DNA from: an uncultured Roseibium sp. | GTDB lineage: Bacteria; Pseudomonadota; Alphaproteobacteria; Rhizobiales; Stappiaceae | Direction: 5' to 3' | Assembly (NCBI RefSeq): GCF_947494555.1 | Contig: NZ_CANLVF010000001.1 | Span: forward strand, 1,612,001 to 1,676,000 | DNA length: 64,000 nt | In this document: positions 1 to 7,663 of the stretch, in pieces | How the letters are laid out: each line of letters starts with the position of its first letter | Numbering within the stretch: position 1 is the stretch's first letter | Notes under the pieces: generated by a model | Told to the model about the DNA's origin: nothing | The model's database searches: none | Seen by the model: the letters and a program-made list of their open reading frames with translations, nothing else | Position numbers and translations under genes: made by a program

Positions 1-488
1 GGATTTAGGGCCGTTAGGTCCAATGCATAGCGCTGAGCCCTGACGTGGTGGTGGGCATTCAGGAGCGCACTGTTTCCGCCTTGCGTGACGAATATCTTCC
101 CGTTCGGAACAGGATTGGCGAGTTTGACTTGCTGCTGAGAGCCGGCGCTTTTGTCGGAAGTGGTTAAGATCGCCGCAGGCAGGGCGCCGATCACGAGCAC
201 TGCCACGCGTAAATCTAACAATGACGGCTTTCGTACGCGCGCCAAAAACGGGACACGTTGGGTCGTTGCCAGTATCACGGCGGCGGTGACCAGTAGGATG
301 ACCAAGGCAGCGGGTCTGTAGCTCATGCCAAGGATCGATCCCGGGAGGATCTGATGAAAGAAGCCAAGTACGAATATGCCGAGCGACAATACGGTCAGGA
401 AAGCGACAAGGTTGCCTTTTCTCAAAAGAAGAAGCAGTCCAACAAACACAGCCGGAACAACTAAATAGAGTGTCACGATAAGACCCAT
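1..488 (-). CDS. Partial membrane-anchored M23-like metallopeptidase (C-terminus outside window)
   Basis: Open frame from an ATG at 488 (complement) to the left edge with no stop, about 162 residues visible. The first 110 residues hold about four hydrophobic segments (roughly 3-22, 27-48, 60-76 and 92-108). A soluble part follows with 'VTQGGNSALLNAHHH' and 'QRYALDL'. This Q-G-G-N ... H ... Y-A-L-D pattern is what I know from the start of the catalytic domain of many M23 (lysostaphin-type) zinc peptidases. The rest of the zinc site lies outside the window. It begins 2 nt after the stop of the HlyD gene, so it is probably the last visible gene of the leftward peptide-export operon. By inference it could cleave the exported peptide, since the ABC transporter here lacks a working leader peptidase. 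A cell-wall role is the alternative. Confidence 0.65.
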   Translation of the reverse strand, partial: MGLIVTLYLVVPAVFVGLLLLLRKGNLVAFLTVLSLGIFVLGFFHQILPGSILGMSYRPAALVILLVTAAVILATTQRVPFLARVRKPSLLDLRVAVLVIGALPAAILTTSDKSAGSQQQVKLANPVPNGKIFVTQGGNSALLNAHHHVRAQRYALDLTALN

Positions 489-490
489 AT

Positions 491-1834
491 TCAACGTTCC
501 CGGAGCGCAGTGTTCCAACCGCGCAAGATTGGTTCGAGCAGAAAGTCCACGATACGGCGCTCGCCGGTACTGATGTTGACGAGGGCGGAGAGGCCGGGAT
601 GAAGACGCACGCTGCTCTTTTCCGGATCAATGATCCGCAGATGGGCAATGTAGCTTGTGTCCGCGGAGCTTTCGGTCTGATCGCGGCTCAGTCTTCTGGC
701 GTCCGTCAGGAGCGACGACGTTGAGATCCTCTGCTCGCGATCGGCTGCGGTGTCCAGACTGATACGTTCAACGATGGCTTCGAGGCCACTGTAGCGGGAG
801 ACCGAAAACGCTTCCAGACGAACGACAGCAGACTGGCCAGGCTCCACGAAGCTAATGTCGCGGTTGCGGATCCGGGCAACGATCTCGACTACGGCGCCAT
901 TCGGTACGATTTTCATCAGTGGCTCGTCAGTTTCAACCCATTGAGAAAGTGCACTGCGGCGCGTTTCCTGAACGATCCCCGAAATCGGAGCACGCACGAG
1001 ATGGCGCTTTATGCGTGCCTCAAGGACACCTATCTCACCCCTCGTTCTTGCAATCGCTTCATCGGCGCTGTGTAGCTCCTGGTAAAAGGCTGCCTGCCTT
1101 CCGGTGAGGTAGCCCTTGCGCTCCGCGGCAATGTGCTCGGAGCTCGCGTCCAGCTCGCTCTTTCGGGCATCCAGCCGTTCGGCTTCCGACAGAGCCTGAA
1201 CGAACTCAAGTTCCATTTCGATCTCTTCAAAACGTGGTGTGACACCGCGCTTTACCAATGCCGCAATTGCCGAGCGACGATCGCCAAGCAGATCAACCCG
1301 TTCTTCTGCACGGCGCGCTTCAGTCTCGACGCGCCGCAGCTCAGCGGACACTTCCGCTGCCTCACGGTCAAAAATTGAGAGTTTGGCCTTGGTTTCAAGG
1401 CGCATCGTCTCGATGTAACTTCGCCATTTGCGGCGCAATACGTCGTCGCCGAGCGACTCTTCAAACGGGTCGTCTTCCGCGCCGGTTAAAAGTGCCTGAA
1501 CCGCAAGACGCTGCAACTGCAGTTCCGATAACCACTGTTCCTTCCAGTCCCGTTCCAACCGCAACTGGGTGTCATCGAGCCGCAGCAACGGGGCACCTTC
1601 TGAAACCTGATCCCCGTCCTTCACCAGAAGTTCCAGCAGAATTGCGTCGGTTTGTGCTGCGATCGGGCGTGTTGCATAGGCGGAGACCACACGTCCGGGC
1701 GCCGTTGCAACGATATCGACGCGGCCGAAAACGGTGCCTGCCGCCAATACGGCAAAAAACGCTATCATTATCAGCGCTAGCCTGTTGAGCGATCCAGGGC
1801 GCGGCGCAACGCGATATGCTGATTGGAGTGTCAT
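491..1834 (-). CDS. HlyD-family periplasmic adaptor of a type I / peptide exporter
   Basis: This 447-aa membrane fusion protein would bridge the inner-membrane ABC exporter and an outer-membrane TolC-like channel. There is a short cytoplasmic N-terminus and one transmembrane segment at about residues 18-37. A lipoyl-like half-motif follows ('GRVDIVATAPGRVV', 'LVKDGDQVSEGAPLLRLDD'), then a long charged coiled-coil hairpin (about 85-280), the second lipoyl half ('HLVRAPISGIVQE') and a beta-barrel C-terminal part. This is the canonical HlyD/PrtE layout and size. Its ATG overlaps the stop of the ABC gene by 4 nt (ATGA), so the two are translationally coupled. No outer-membrane channel gene is in the window; a chromosomal TolC elsewhere is presumed. 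Confidence 0.9.
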   Translation of the reverse strand: MTLQSAYRVAPRPGSLNRLALIMIAFFAVLAAGTVFGRVDIVATAPGRVVSAYATRPIAAQTDAILLELLVKDGDQVSEGAPLLRLDDTQLRLERDWKEQWLSELQLQRLAVQALLTGAEDDPFEESLGDDVLRRKWRSYIETMRLETKAKLSIFDREAAEVSAELRRVETEARRAEERVDLLGDRRSAIAALVKRGVTPRFEEIEMELEFVQALSEAERLDARKSELDASSEHIAAERKGYLTGRQAAFYQELHSADEAIARTRGEIGVLEARIKRHLVRAPISGIVQETRRSALSQWVETDEPLMKIVPNGAVVEIVARIRNRDISFVEPGQSAVVRLEAFSVSRYSGLEAIVERISLDTAADREQRISTSSLLTDARRLSRDQTESSADTSYIAHLRIIDPEKSSVRLHPGLSALVNISTGERRIVDFLLEPILRGWNTALRER

Positions 1835-3933
1835 TGCCTTTCGACCTCGGTTAGCGGATTGCCGTGTCTGCCGTCTTGGAGTTGACGCGGAACCAGGGAG
1901 AGAGGGTCCGCTTCCGCCACACTTTTTTCAGACACCACAAACACCCTGTCGAATTTCCGGGCGACTGCAGGATCGTGGGTCGTCGCAATAATCGTGGTAC
2001 TGCGCCCAAGGGAGAGCAGTCTGTCGACTACCCTTGCCTGTGTTTGAGGATCCAGTGCGCTTGTCGGTTCGTCGAAGACAAGGTTGGCCGGGCCGGTAAC
2101 GATCGCACGCGCCAGATTGAGACGCTGACGTTCGCCCAATGAAAGTGTTTCGGCTTTCGCGGGCACAACCGACGCAACGCCTTCAGGCAGATCCTCGACG
2201 AGTTCTTCAAGGCAAACCTGCTGCAGCGCGGACTCGACTTGTTGCTCGGAAATCGCTGCATTGCCAACCGCGACATTGTCATAAATTGTGCCAAGGAACA
2301 TGGACGGCTGTTGCCAGACGACACCGAAGCAACGTCTGTATGCCGTCGGGCTGAGCTGGGTGAGGGCAGTGCCGCCGTACCGGATCTCTCCTTCGCTCGT
2401 TGCGATCAGTCCAAGGATGAGTTTTAGCAAAGTTGTCTTGCCTGCACCGGACGGCCCCATGAAAGCCACATGTTCTCCGGGCAGGATCTCCAGATCGATG
2501 TCTTCCAGGATGGGCGGCTGTCCGGGCTCTGCCGCGTAGGAGACAGATTGAAGAACGAAGTGGCCGGGCCCCTTGCACGGCAATTTGCTAAGGCGTCTCT
2601 CCTGTGCCTCAAGCGGCAGTGCAAGCGCCTGGTTGAGTTCGGCAGCCGCTTGCCGGATCGTTCCAACGGCGCTCAAGCTGCGCCCCAAGGTCCTCAAGGG
2701 GCTGAGCAACAAGACGACAAAGAGATTGAAGGCGATGAACTGGCCCAAGGTGAGTGTGCCTGCCAGAACGGCTTGCGCTCCGAACCAAAGGATACAGATG
2801 CGTGTCCCGTTGCGAACGGTTTCGAACGTGCGCTCCACAATCGCCCGGTTGTCGCCGGCCCCGGCAATTGCCGTTGCATTTGCTGTTGCAAGTTGGGCTT
2901 GCCAGGCGCGCCAAAGACGGTTTTCCAAGCCCATCGACTTGATCGTTGAGAGATTGTCGAACGTTTCGGTCAGAATGCGTTCATTAAGGACGCGTGCCTT
3001 GTGACGTTCCTCATCTCTTGAAACGGCGCGCCGGGCGACAAGGATCGAAAGAGGAGCGCCGATGAGAAGACCGGCAAGAGCGAGTGATGCGAGTGTCGCA
3101 TGAAGCGCGAAGAGGATCAGAAGCAGGATGATTGCAAAGAGCAGGTCGATGACCAGCCTGATCCCGACCAGTTCCAAAGCGGACCGAAGGCGGTCGATAC
3201 TCCTGAAGAGGCGCGGCAGGCTGCGGGGATTGATCCGCTTCTGCAACTCGCCCGGCCGGGCTCCCAAGAGATGGTCAAATATGTGGGAAGAGATTTCGCG
3301 GTCGAGATCGGCCGACGCCTCATCCGTGAGTGAATCGCGTGCGGTGACCAGAACCAGGCGGAATATTTCGGCGAAAATCAGCCCCAGGACAATCGTGTCC
3401 AAGGTGCCTACACCATTCTGGACCAGCACCTTGTCGAAGATGAGTAGTGCGCCGACTGGCAACAACAGAGTTCCAAGCTGAGCAAGCAGTCCGGTGAACA
3501 TAACCGTGCCGAGACGGGCGCGGTTCTGCATTGCAAATCCTTGTATCAGCTTGAATATTGACGGTGACTGGTCCCGCTGACTGTCGGAAGGAGAGATGAC
3601 GACGAGATACGTCGGAGCAACCTGTGCCTCAAAGTGTTCAAGTGCAGTCTTGTCGACGACAGCTTCATCGGACCTTGAAAAGATCACTTTGTTTCGCGAA
3701 GTCTGCCTTATGATCGCAGGGCCGTTTTTGCCAATAACAAGTGCTGGCAGCGGCGCCGCACGAAGTCTTGCCGGGTCATATGGCCATACGTGAACGTGTG
3801 CCGGCGCCAGTTCTTTCAGGACATCTGCATCGGCCGTTTCGCCAAAATCATCCAGCACATTCTCCAACGCACCTGCGTTAAATCCGTGTGCTTCGAAAAA
3901 CGCGGCTATCAAACCATTGCTAAACCGCCTCAT
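1831..3933 (-). CDS. ABC exporter with inactive C39-like N-terminal domain
   Basis: A 700-aa fused membrane/ATPase exporter of the HlyB/LapB or peptide-exporter class. Residues 1-130 are soluble and match the size of a C39-type peptidase domain. They lack the usual Gln...Asp-Cys-Gly catalytic segment and contain no cysteine, so this looks like a C39-like docking domain rather than a protease. Membrane segments lie in about 150-420. The ATPase part has Walker A 'GPSGAGKTTLLK', signature 'LSLGERQRLNLARA', Walker B 'NLVFDEPTSALD' and the H-loop 'ATTHDP'. It sits 8 nt after the upstream glycosyltransferase-like gene, with an AGGTG Shine-Dalgarno overlapping that gene's stop. Context points to export of the small peptide encoded at the head of the operon. 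A large RTX-type substrate is the alternative, but none is seen here. Confidence 0.9.
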   Translation of the reverse strand: MRRFSNGLIAAFFEAHGFNAGALENVLDDFGETADADVLKELAPAHVHVWPYDPARLRAAPLPALVIGKNGPAIIRQTSRNKVIFSRSDEAVVDKTALEHFEAQVAPTYLVVISPSDSQRDQSPSIFKLIQGFAMQNRARLGTVMFTGLLAQLGTLLLPVGALLIFDKVLVQNGVGTLDTIVLGLIFAEIFRLVLVTARDSLTDEASADLDREISSHIFDHLLGARPGELQKRINPRSLPRLFRSIDRLRSALELVGIRLVIDLLFAIILLLILFALHATLASLALAGLLIGAPLSILVARRAVSRDEERHKARVLNERILTETFDNLSTIKSMGLENRLWRAWQAQLATANATAIAGAGDNRAIVERTFETVRNGTRICILWFGAQAVLAGTLTLGQFIAFNLFVVLLLSPLRTLGRSLSAVGTIRQAAAELNQALALPLEAQERRLSKLPCKGPGHFVLQSVSYAAEPGQPPILEDIDLEILPGEHVAFMGPSGAGKTTLLKLILGLIATSEGEIRYGGTALTQLSPTAYRRCFGVVWQQPSMFLGTIYDNVAVGNAAISEQQVESALQQVCLEELVEDLPEGVASVVPAKAETLSLGERQRLNLARAIVTGPANLVFDEPTSALDPQTQARVVDRLLSLGRSTTIIATTHDPAVARKFDRVFVVSEKSVAEADPLSLVPRQLQDGRHGNPLTEVERQ

Positions 3934-3941
3934 TTCAGCAC

Positions 3942-4862
3942 CTATGCTTCTCGCCGTGCCTCAAACGACTTGTAGGCCCATCCGGCCAGGCGAGCACCTC
4001 TGGCGGTCCATTCCCAGGTGCCCATCGAGCCAAGGCGAAGGTCTCTGCCGGGATTGAAGGCTTGTTCCGTCAGCTGAATATCCCTGCGCCGATATTGGCG
4101 TTTTTCCGGATCGCCATGCCACAAATGGGTGATTTCACAATCCACCCAACCAATCCGGCCAGCCGTTGCAAGCGCTGCACGCTCTGCCCAAAACAGAAAG
4201 TGATCCCTGTAGTCCATGTTGTCCCGGAAGACCTTGTCGAAACAGCCTGAGTCGAGTTCGCCTGTGAATGCGTGAGCCATCAGGTGATCTCCGCTGCCGG
4301 AAAGACAGGCGTCATACAGACCGCATTCGCGCAGCAGGTCCCTACGCGCTGCCCAGGCATATCCGGTGTGGCCGTGCTCGGCGTAGACGGCCGGACTCGG
4401 CCCGCCCGTGATGCCAAGCCGCGCGGCAAATCCTGAAACAATGTCTTCGATAGCCGGCTCTGAGCCAGGTTTGGCGAGACGACGACAGTGCGAAAAACAC
4501 TGCACGACGGGTGTATCATCCAAAGCTCCGGACGTCGCTTCGGCCCATGTTCTGGCGGACTCTCCGAACAGCAAATCGACGTCGCACCAGGCGACTTTCG
4601 TATATTTTTCAGGGAGAAGCGAAACGATGCGGTTCAGCAGTCTCTCTTTTTGCCAGAGCAAGGAGGCTGTGTGGACCGCGTAAAGGTTCTCGACTTTTCC
4701 ATCCAGTCGGCTTGAACCGTCACCGAAGATCAATTCGGCAACGAAGAGGGGGATCTGGCTTCGCCGCAGCTCTTCCTGAAAAATCGAGAAGTTCTTTAAC
4801 TGCCAGTCATTGCCGAGCGGATCATAGTAACAGGCTATAACGCACAGATCATCGTGAGGCAT
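3942..4862 (-). CDS. Glycosyltransferase-like protein, paralogue B of three in the island
   Basis: Predicted 306 aa from ATG 4862, which overlaps the previous stop by 14 nt and has GAGGACGAG upstream. The longer frame to 4955 is disfavoured because it would run deep into the upstream gene. Features shared with the genes at 4849-5742 and 10712-11623 are: an N-terminal 'ACYYDPLGN'-like strand; 'WQKERLLN'; an Asp-rich metal-site candidate 'WCDVDLLF'; 'HGHTGYAWAARR'; 'SGSGDHLMAHAF'; and 'ITHLWHG'. The DxD-like motif followed by a conserved GDH segment suggests a GT-A fold sugar transferase, and I place it there by motif only. A sugar transfer onto the peptide's Ser/Thr residues fits the context. 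Substrate and donor are unknown. Confidence 0.7.
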   Translation of the reverse strand: MPHDDLCVIACYYDPLGNDWQLKNFSIFQEELRRSQIPLFVAELIFGDGSSRLDGKVENLYAVHTASLLWQKERLLNRIVSLLPEKYTKVAWCDVDLLFGESARTWAEATSGALDDTPVVQCFSHCRRLAKPGSEPAIEDIVSGFAARLGITGGPSPAVYAEHGHTGYAWAARRDLLRECGLYDACLSGSGDHLMAHAFTGELDSGCFDKVFRDNMDYRDHFLFWAERAALATAGRIGWVDCEITHLWHGDPEKRQYRRRDIQLTEQAFNPGRDLRLGSMGTWEWTARGARLAGWAYKSFEARREA

Positions 4863-5742
4863 GTTCGATCTCGTCCTCGCAACGTTGCTCAAAATAGGAT
4901 TCCAGAAGACGCCGCTGCTTGTCTGCGTTCTCGGTCCACTCCCAGGCACCGCCATTGACGCGCTTTAAATGGTGTCCGGGATCGAACCCCATCCGATCGA
5001 GCAGGACATTGCGGGTCACATATTGGCGTCGTTGAAACGAGCCGTGGCTCAGATGGGTAATCGTGCCGGGAACGACGCCCAAACGCAGCATCTGTCCTGC
5101 GCCAGGCAGGTTATTGCACCAGTCGCTGAACCGCCGTCGCAGCGCACCTTTGCCCAGCAAACGCGACACACACCGGCACGCGCCAGTGCCTGTGAAAGCA
5201 TGCGCCATGACATGATCTGCGCCACCGATAATGCACTCGTCGAACAAGCCGTTTGCAAGCACCTCGCGCCGCGCCGCCCAGGCGTATCCTGTATGACCAT
5301 GGCTGTTGAAATCGGCACCGGCCAGTTCGCGTGCGCGCGTCACATTCGACGCGTAACTGGTTACGGGAGATTGCTCCGGAAGTGCGCTCTGGCGCACTTG
5401 CTGAAAAATCTGGGCGACATCACAGCGTTGAAGTGTTTCAGCCGTTGCTTCGAGCCATTCCGGATTTTCAAAAATTACGTCACCGTCGATCCAGGCGATG
5501 GCATCGAATTTCTCGATCAGACGCGAGATCGCGAGGTTCAGAAGCCGCTCCTTTTGCCACATGACAAAACGGCACGGAACGCTGATCGAGGCCTTTGCCT
5601 GTGTGACACCGTCAAAAACGCCTTCGACGATCGTCAGGCAATCCGAGTGCTTTTCAATCGCAGCTACAAAGGCGCGATGGTTCTGCAGCATCACGACACT
5701 TCGCAGCGGATTGAAGTAGGCGCTTACGATCGCAACACGCAT
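4849..5742 (-). CDS. Glycosyltransferase-like protein, paralogue A of three in the island
   Basis: About 297 aa from ATG 5742, preceded by AGGGGATGAGTGGGA. A GTG six bases earlier is possible but less well placed. It carries the family's landmarks: 'VSAYFNPLRS' at the N-terminus, 'WQKERLLN', 'WIDGDVIFENPEW' (DxD-type), 'HGHTGYAWAARR', 'GGADHVMAHAFTG' and 'ITHLSHG'. The protein is clearly paralogous to the next gene and to 10712-11623, so the family has expanded within this island. It follows the small peptide gene after a stem-loop and is the first large gene of the leftward operon. No signal peptide or membrane segment is seen, so it would act in the cytosol before export. Function is inferred from motif and neighbourhood. 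Confidence 0.7.
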   Translation of the reverse strand: MRVAIVSAYFNPLRSVVMLQNHRAFVAAIEKHSDCLTIVEGVFDGVTQAKASISVPCRFVMWQKERLLNLAISRLIEKFDAIAWIDGDVIFENPEWLEATAETLQRCDVAQIFQQVRQSALPEQSPVTSYASNVTRARELAGADFNSHGHTGYAWAARREVLANGLFDECIIGGADHVMAHAFTGTGACRCVSRLLGKGALRRRFSDWCNNLPGAGQMLRLGVVPGTITHLSHGSFQRRQYVTRNVLLDRMGFDPGHHLKRVNGGAWEWTENADKQRRLLESYFEQRCEDEIEHASR

Positions 5743-5759
5743 TCCCACTCATCCCCTCA

Positions 5760-5796
5760 TGAAGGTTGCCCCCCGGTCACTCGGCAGCAACCTTCA
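5760..5796 (-). promoter_or_regulatory. Stem-loop between peptide gene and downstream operon
   Basis: A perfect 10-bp inverted repeat (TGAAGGTTGC, 5760-5769, with GCAACCTTCA, 5787-5796) encloses a 17-nt loop that can itself pair (CCG/CGG). It starts 5 nt after the stop of the precursor gene and ends 17 nt before the next start codon. There is no T-run after it on the complement strand, so it is not a classical terminator. Such hairpins after a precursor gene commonly stabilise the short mRNA or limit read-through so that peptide outnumbers enzymes; that role is inferred. Confidence 0.6.
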
Positions 5797-5801
5797 ACTT
5801 G

Positions 5802-6143
5802 TCAACGTGTCTGAGCCATCTGGCTCATCGACATGTGATCGGCATCCACCGACATTGCTGCGGAGACAGCAACCGCGGCGGCGACGCTTGCGGCGACAGC
5901 CGATACAGCCGAAGAGACCGCGGAAACGGCCGCTGGCCACGCTGCTACAGTTCCTGGATGTTCCAGGTTTCCGTCATGTGTGGGGCACGAAGCAGTGACC
6001 TTCTCGGCGACGTCCGGGTCCAGTTCCAGGCCGTGTTCTTCCACGAACCTCAGGGGATCTGCCAGGAAATCATAAAGGTCACGATCGGATTTCATGGCTG
6101 CGGCCATCACGGCCTCCTCCACCGTAGGAATTTCCAGTTGCAT
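5802..6143 (-). CDS. Candidate ribosomal precursor peptide (leader plus Ala/Val/Ser-rich core)
   Basis: A 113-aa protein with a very strong ribosome-binding site (AAAGGAGCAGGTT just before the ATG). Residues 1-52 are acidic and helical, with 'FLADPLRFVEEHGLELDPDV'. This resembles the nitrile-hydratase-like leader pattern (L-x-DP ... G-h-E-L ... V) of proteusin-type precursors. Residues 53-66 contain the only cysteine (C53), then 'HPGTV'. Residues 67-99 are almost purely Ala, Val and Ser with AVSAV repeats and seven serines; the end is Met/Ser-rich ('DHMSMSQMAQTR'). A single Cys argues against multi-ring lanthionine or sactionine products. Repeated Ser and alternating small residues fit O-glycosylation and/or radical epimerisation. 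It heads the export operon and faces the radical SAM operon. Calling it a precursor is inference from size, composition and neighbours. Confidence 0.65.
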   Translation of the reverse strand: MQLEIPTVEEAVMAAAMKSDRDLYDFLADPLRFVEEHGLELDPDVAEKVTASCPTHDGNLEHPGTVAAWPAAVSAVSSAVSAVAASVAAAVAVSAAMSVDADHMSMSQMAQTR

Positions 6144-6172
6144 AACCTGCTCCTTTCATTTGCTCGGTAAGA

Positions 6173-6202
6173 GATACATTGGTTACTACCAATGAGTGTA
6201 TC
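6173..6202. promoter_or_regulatory. Dyad upstream of the peptide gene
   Basis: CATTGGT (6177-6183) and ACCAATG (6188-6194) form a perfect 7-bp inverted repeat with a 4-nt spacer. It is extended outward by GATA (6173-6176) and TATC (6199-6202). It lies 30-59 bp upstream of the precursor start codon, where an operator or a 5' UTR hairpin of the peptide mRNA would be. No regulator gene is present in the visible island. Confidence 0.5.
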
Positions 6203-6448
6203 CTATCGCTTCATAATAATAATTTCCAATAATTATTTCAGGAAATCAGTAAAAATTAGGAAAAAATGAATTTCAATCTAATTTTGCTGTAGCTTATGAT
6301 GATTTATCGAAAAATTTGCTTGATTATTGATTTTACTAAAGAAGAAAATTGATTTTCTTACTCAAAGTTTGAACACATTTCTCCGACACGCTTAACGCTG
6401 GATTTTGCGCCGGCGAAAGTCTTGCGCATTTTGTGAGTGTTATAATTA

Positions 6449-6472
6449 TCTGAAAAATATATATTTTTCAGA
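6449..6472. promoter_or_regulatory. Perfect 24-bp palindrome in the divergent promoter gap
   Basis: The half-site TCTGAAAAATAT (6449-6460) is followed at once by its exact reverse complement (6461-6472), with no spacer. It sits 305 bp upstream of the peptide start and 175 bp upstream of the radical SAM start. It could bind a dimeric repressor or a nucleoid protein, or act as a transcript hairpin. As a terminator it would be weak because the stem is AT-only. Confidence 0.55.
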
Positions 6473-6646
6473 CGGCCTTGTGAGGTGTGTACGAAGTTTC
6501 ATTGAATGAGATAGTAAAAATAGAAATTAATAAAATTATCTATTTAAAGTTGAAAAAGATTTTTTTTTATACAAAGATAAAGGACAGAGTATACCGAATT
6601 CTTTGAGTTCGAAAGATCGACTGTAGCTATGTTAGGTGGAGAGATA

Positions 6647-7663
6647 ATGACGTCGCCAAGCAAAGTCTTTCCGATGCGGTTCAACTCGCTCGTTATTGAG
6701 ACAACAACCAGGTGCAATGCGAAATGTGCCATGTGTTATCAGTCGGTTGGTCCGAAGGGATCCGACAACTGGGGAATTCATGAGTTGAAACGCGATACGC
6801 TGATGCGGGTCATCGATGATGCTATCCATATTCCCAACCTTCACAAACGGCTGCACATTTCAGGGGGAGAAGCTTTCCTCGACACAAAGCTCGTGATTGC
6901 TCTGCTGAGCAGAGGTCGGGACGTCGGATACGACGAAATTACCCTCACGACGAATGCCTTTTGGGGTAAGTCGCCTGAAGCTGCCGACAAGATCTGCCGA
7001 CAGCTCCTGGACTGCGGTGTGACCGACATGGAAATCAGTTGGGACTATTGGCACACCGACTACATCAAGGCTGAGCGCGTCGTGAATGTTTTGCGTGCTG
7101 CGCGCAAACACAGTGTCAAGACGACCCTCCGCGTGTTGACGAGCAAGTCGCACAGCGCTGGCGAAGCGCTTTCCCTGTTAGGTGAAGGCTGGAAAGAAGC
7201 AGACTCGGTTATGTGGGGCAAAGTGTTCGGCACCGGACGGGCCGCGACCAAGCTTGGTCCTGCCGAACTTCATCCGGAAACATTGGCGCCCGGCGAGACA
7301 TGCCACAATTTCCTGAACCTGACCGTGAACGCAAAAGGGGAAGTCTTTCCCTGTTGTGCGGGTCTGGACCAGACTGACCATGTCGGCCTCGGGCAGGTCC
7401 ATGAGGAGCCGATCTCAAGGATTGCAGAACGCATGTCCAATAACCTTTGGCTCCGCAAGCTTGTCTTCGAAGGGGTCGTTGCAATCGAAGAGGTTGTCAA
7501 AGAAAGCGGCTATGCTTTTGAGCCTGAAGAGAATACGGGCATGTGCACGCGGTGCTGGTCTGTCTTTCGTGACCAGGGGGCAACGGAAATCGTCAAGGCG
7601 CACGGGCGCAAGATTGGGCGCGAAATCGTCGAGAGGGCACTGCGTCGCCCGCGCGCGGCATGA
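6647..7663 (+). CDS. Radical SAM enzyme with SPASM-like C-terminus
   Basis: About 338 aa from ATG 6647, chosen because GGAG lies 5 nt upstream; an earlier in-frame ATG at 6629 has no such site. 'TTRCNAKCAMCYQ' gives the CxxxCxxC cluster motif (C23, C27, C30), 'HISGGEAF' the GGE SAM-binding motif. The C-terminal third carries 'ETCHNFLNLTVNAKGEVFPCC' spread over about 223-243 and a late 'CTRCW', a SPASM/twitch-like set of cysteines for an auxiliary Fe-S cluster. SPASM radical SAM proteins beside small peptides install thioethers, C-C crosslinks or D-residues. With one Cys in the candidate substrate, epimerisation or C-C linkage is more likely here, but that is inference. It is the first gene of the rightward operon; its stop overlaps the next start (ATGA). 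Confidence 0.85.
   Translation: MTSPSKVFPMRFNSLVIETTTRCNAKCAMCYQSVGPKGSDNWGIHELKRDTLMRVIDDAIHIPNLHKRLHISGGEAFLDTKLVIALLSRGRDVGYDEITLTTNAFWGKSPEAADKICRQLLDCGVTDMEISWDYWHTDYIKAERVVNVLRAARKHSVKTTLRVLTSKSHSAGEALSLLGEGWKEADSVMWGKVFGTGRAATKLGPAELHPETLAPGETCHNFLNLTVNAKGEVFPCCAGLDQTDHVGLGQVHEEPISRIAERMSNNLWLRKLVFEGVVAIEEVVKESGYAFEPEENTGMCTRCWSVFRDQGATEIVKAHGRKIGREIVERALRRPRAA

Larger units (their letters stand above)
6144..6646. promoter_or_regulatory. AT-rich divergent promoter region of the island
   Basis: About 500 bp without a gene, far richer in A and T than the flanking coding DNA. It separates the peptide/export operon (leftward) from the radical SAM operon (rightward). It contains two clear dyads (6173-6202 and 6449-6472) and several A/T tracts. 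Both operons must start here, but I cannot assign a convincing -35/-10 pair for either. Base composition of this kind is typical of silenced or horizontally acquired loci. Confidence 0.6.

Noticed and set aside
1831..3933. Peptidase-containing (PCAT-type) transporter
   Set aside because: The N-terminal domain lacks the catalytic Cys and His segments of C39 peptidases, so leader cleavage by the transporter is not credible.
5802..6143. Lanthipeptide or sactipeptide precursor
   Set aside because: Only one cysteine is present and no LanB, LanC, LanM or LanKC-type gene is nearby. A ring-rich thioether product is not supported.
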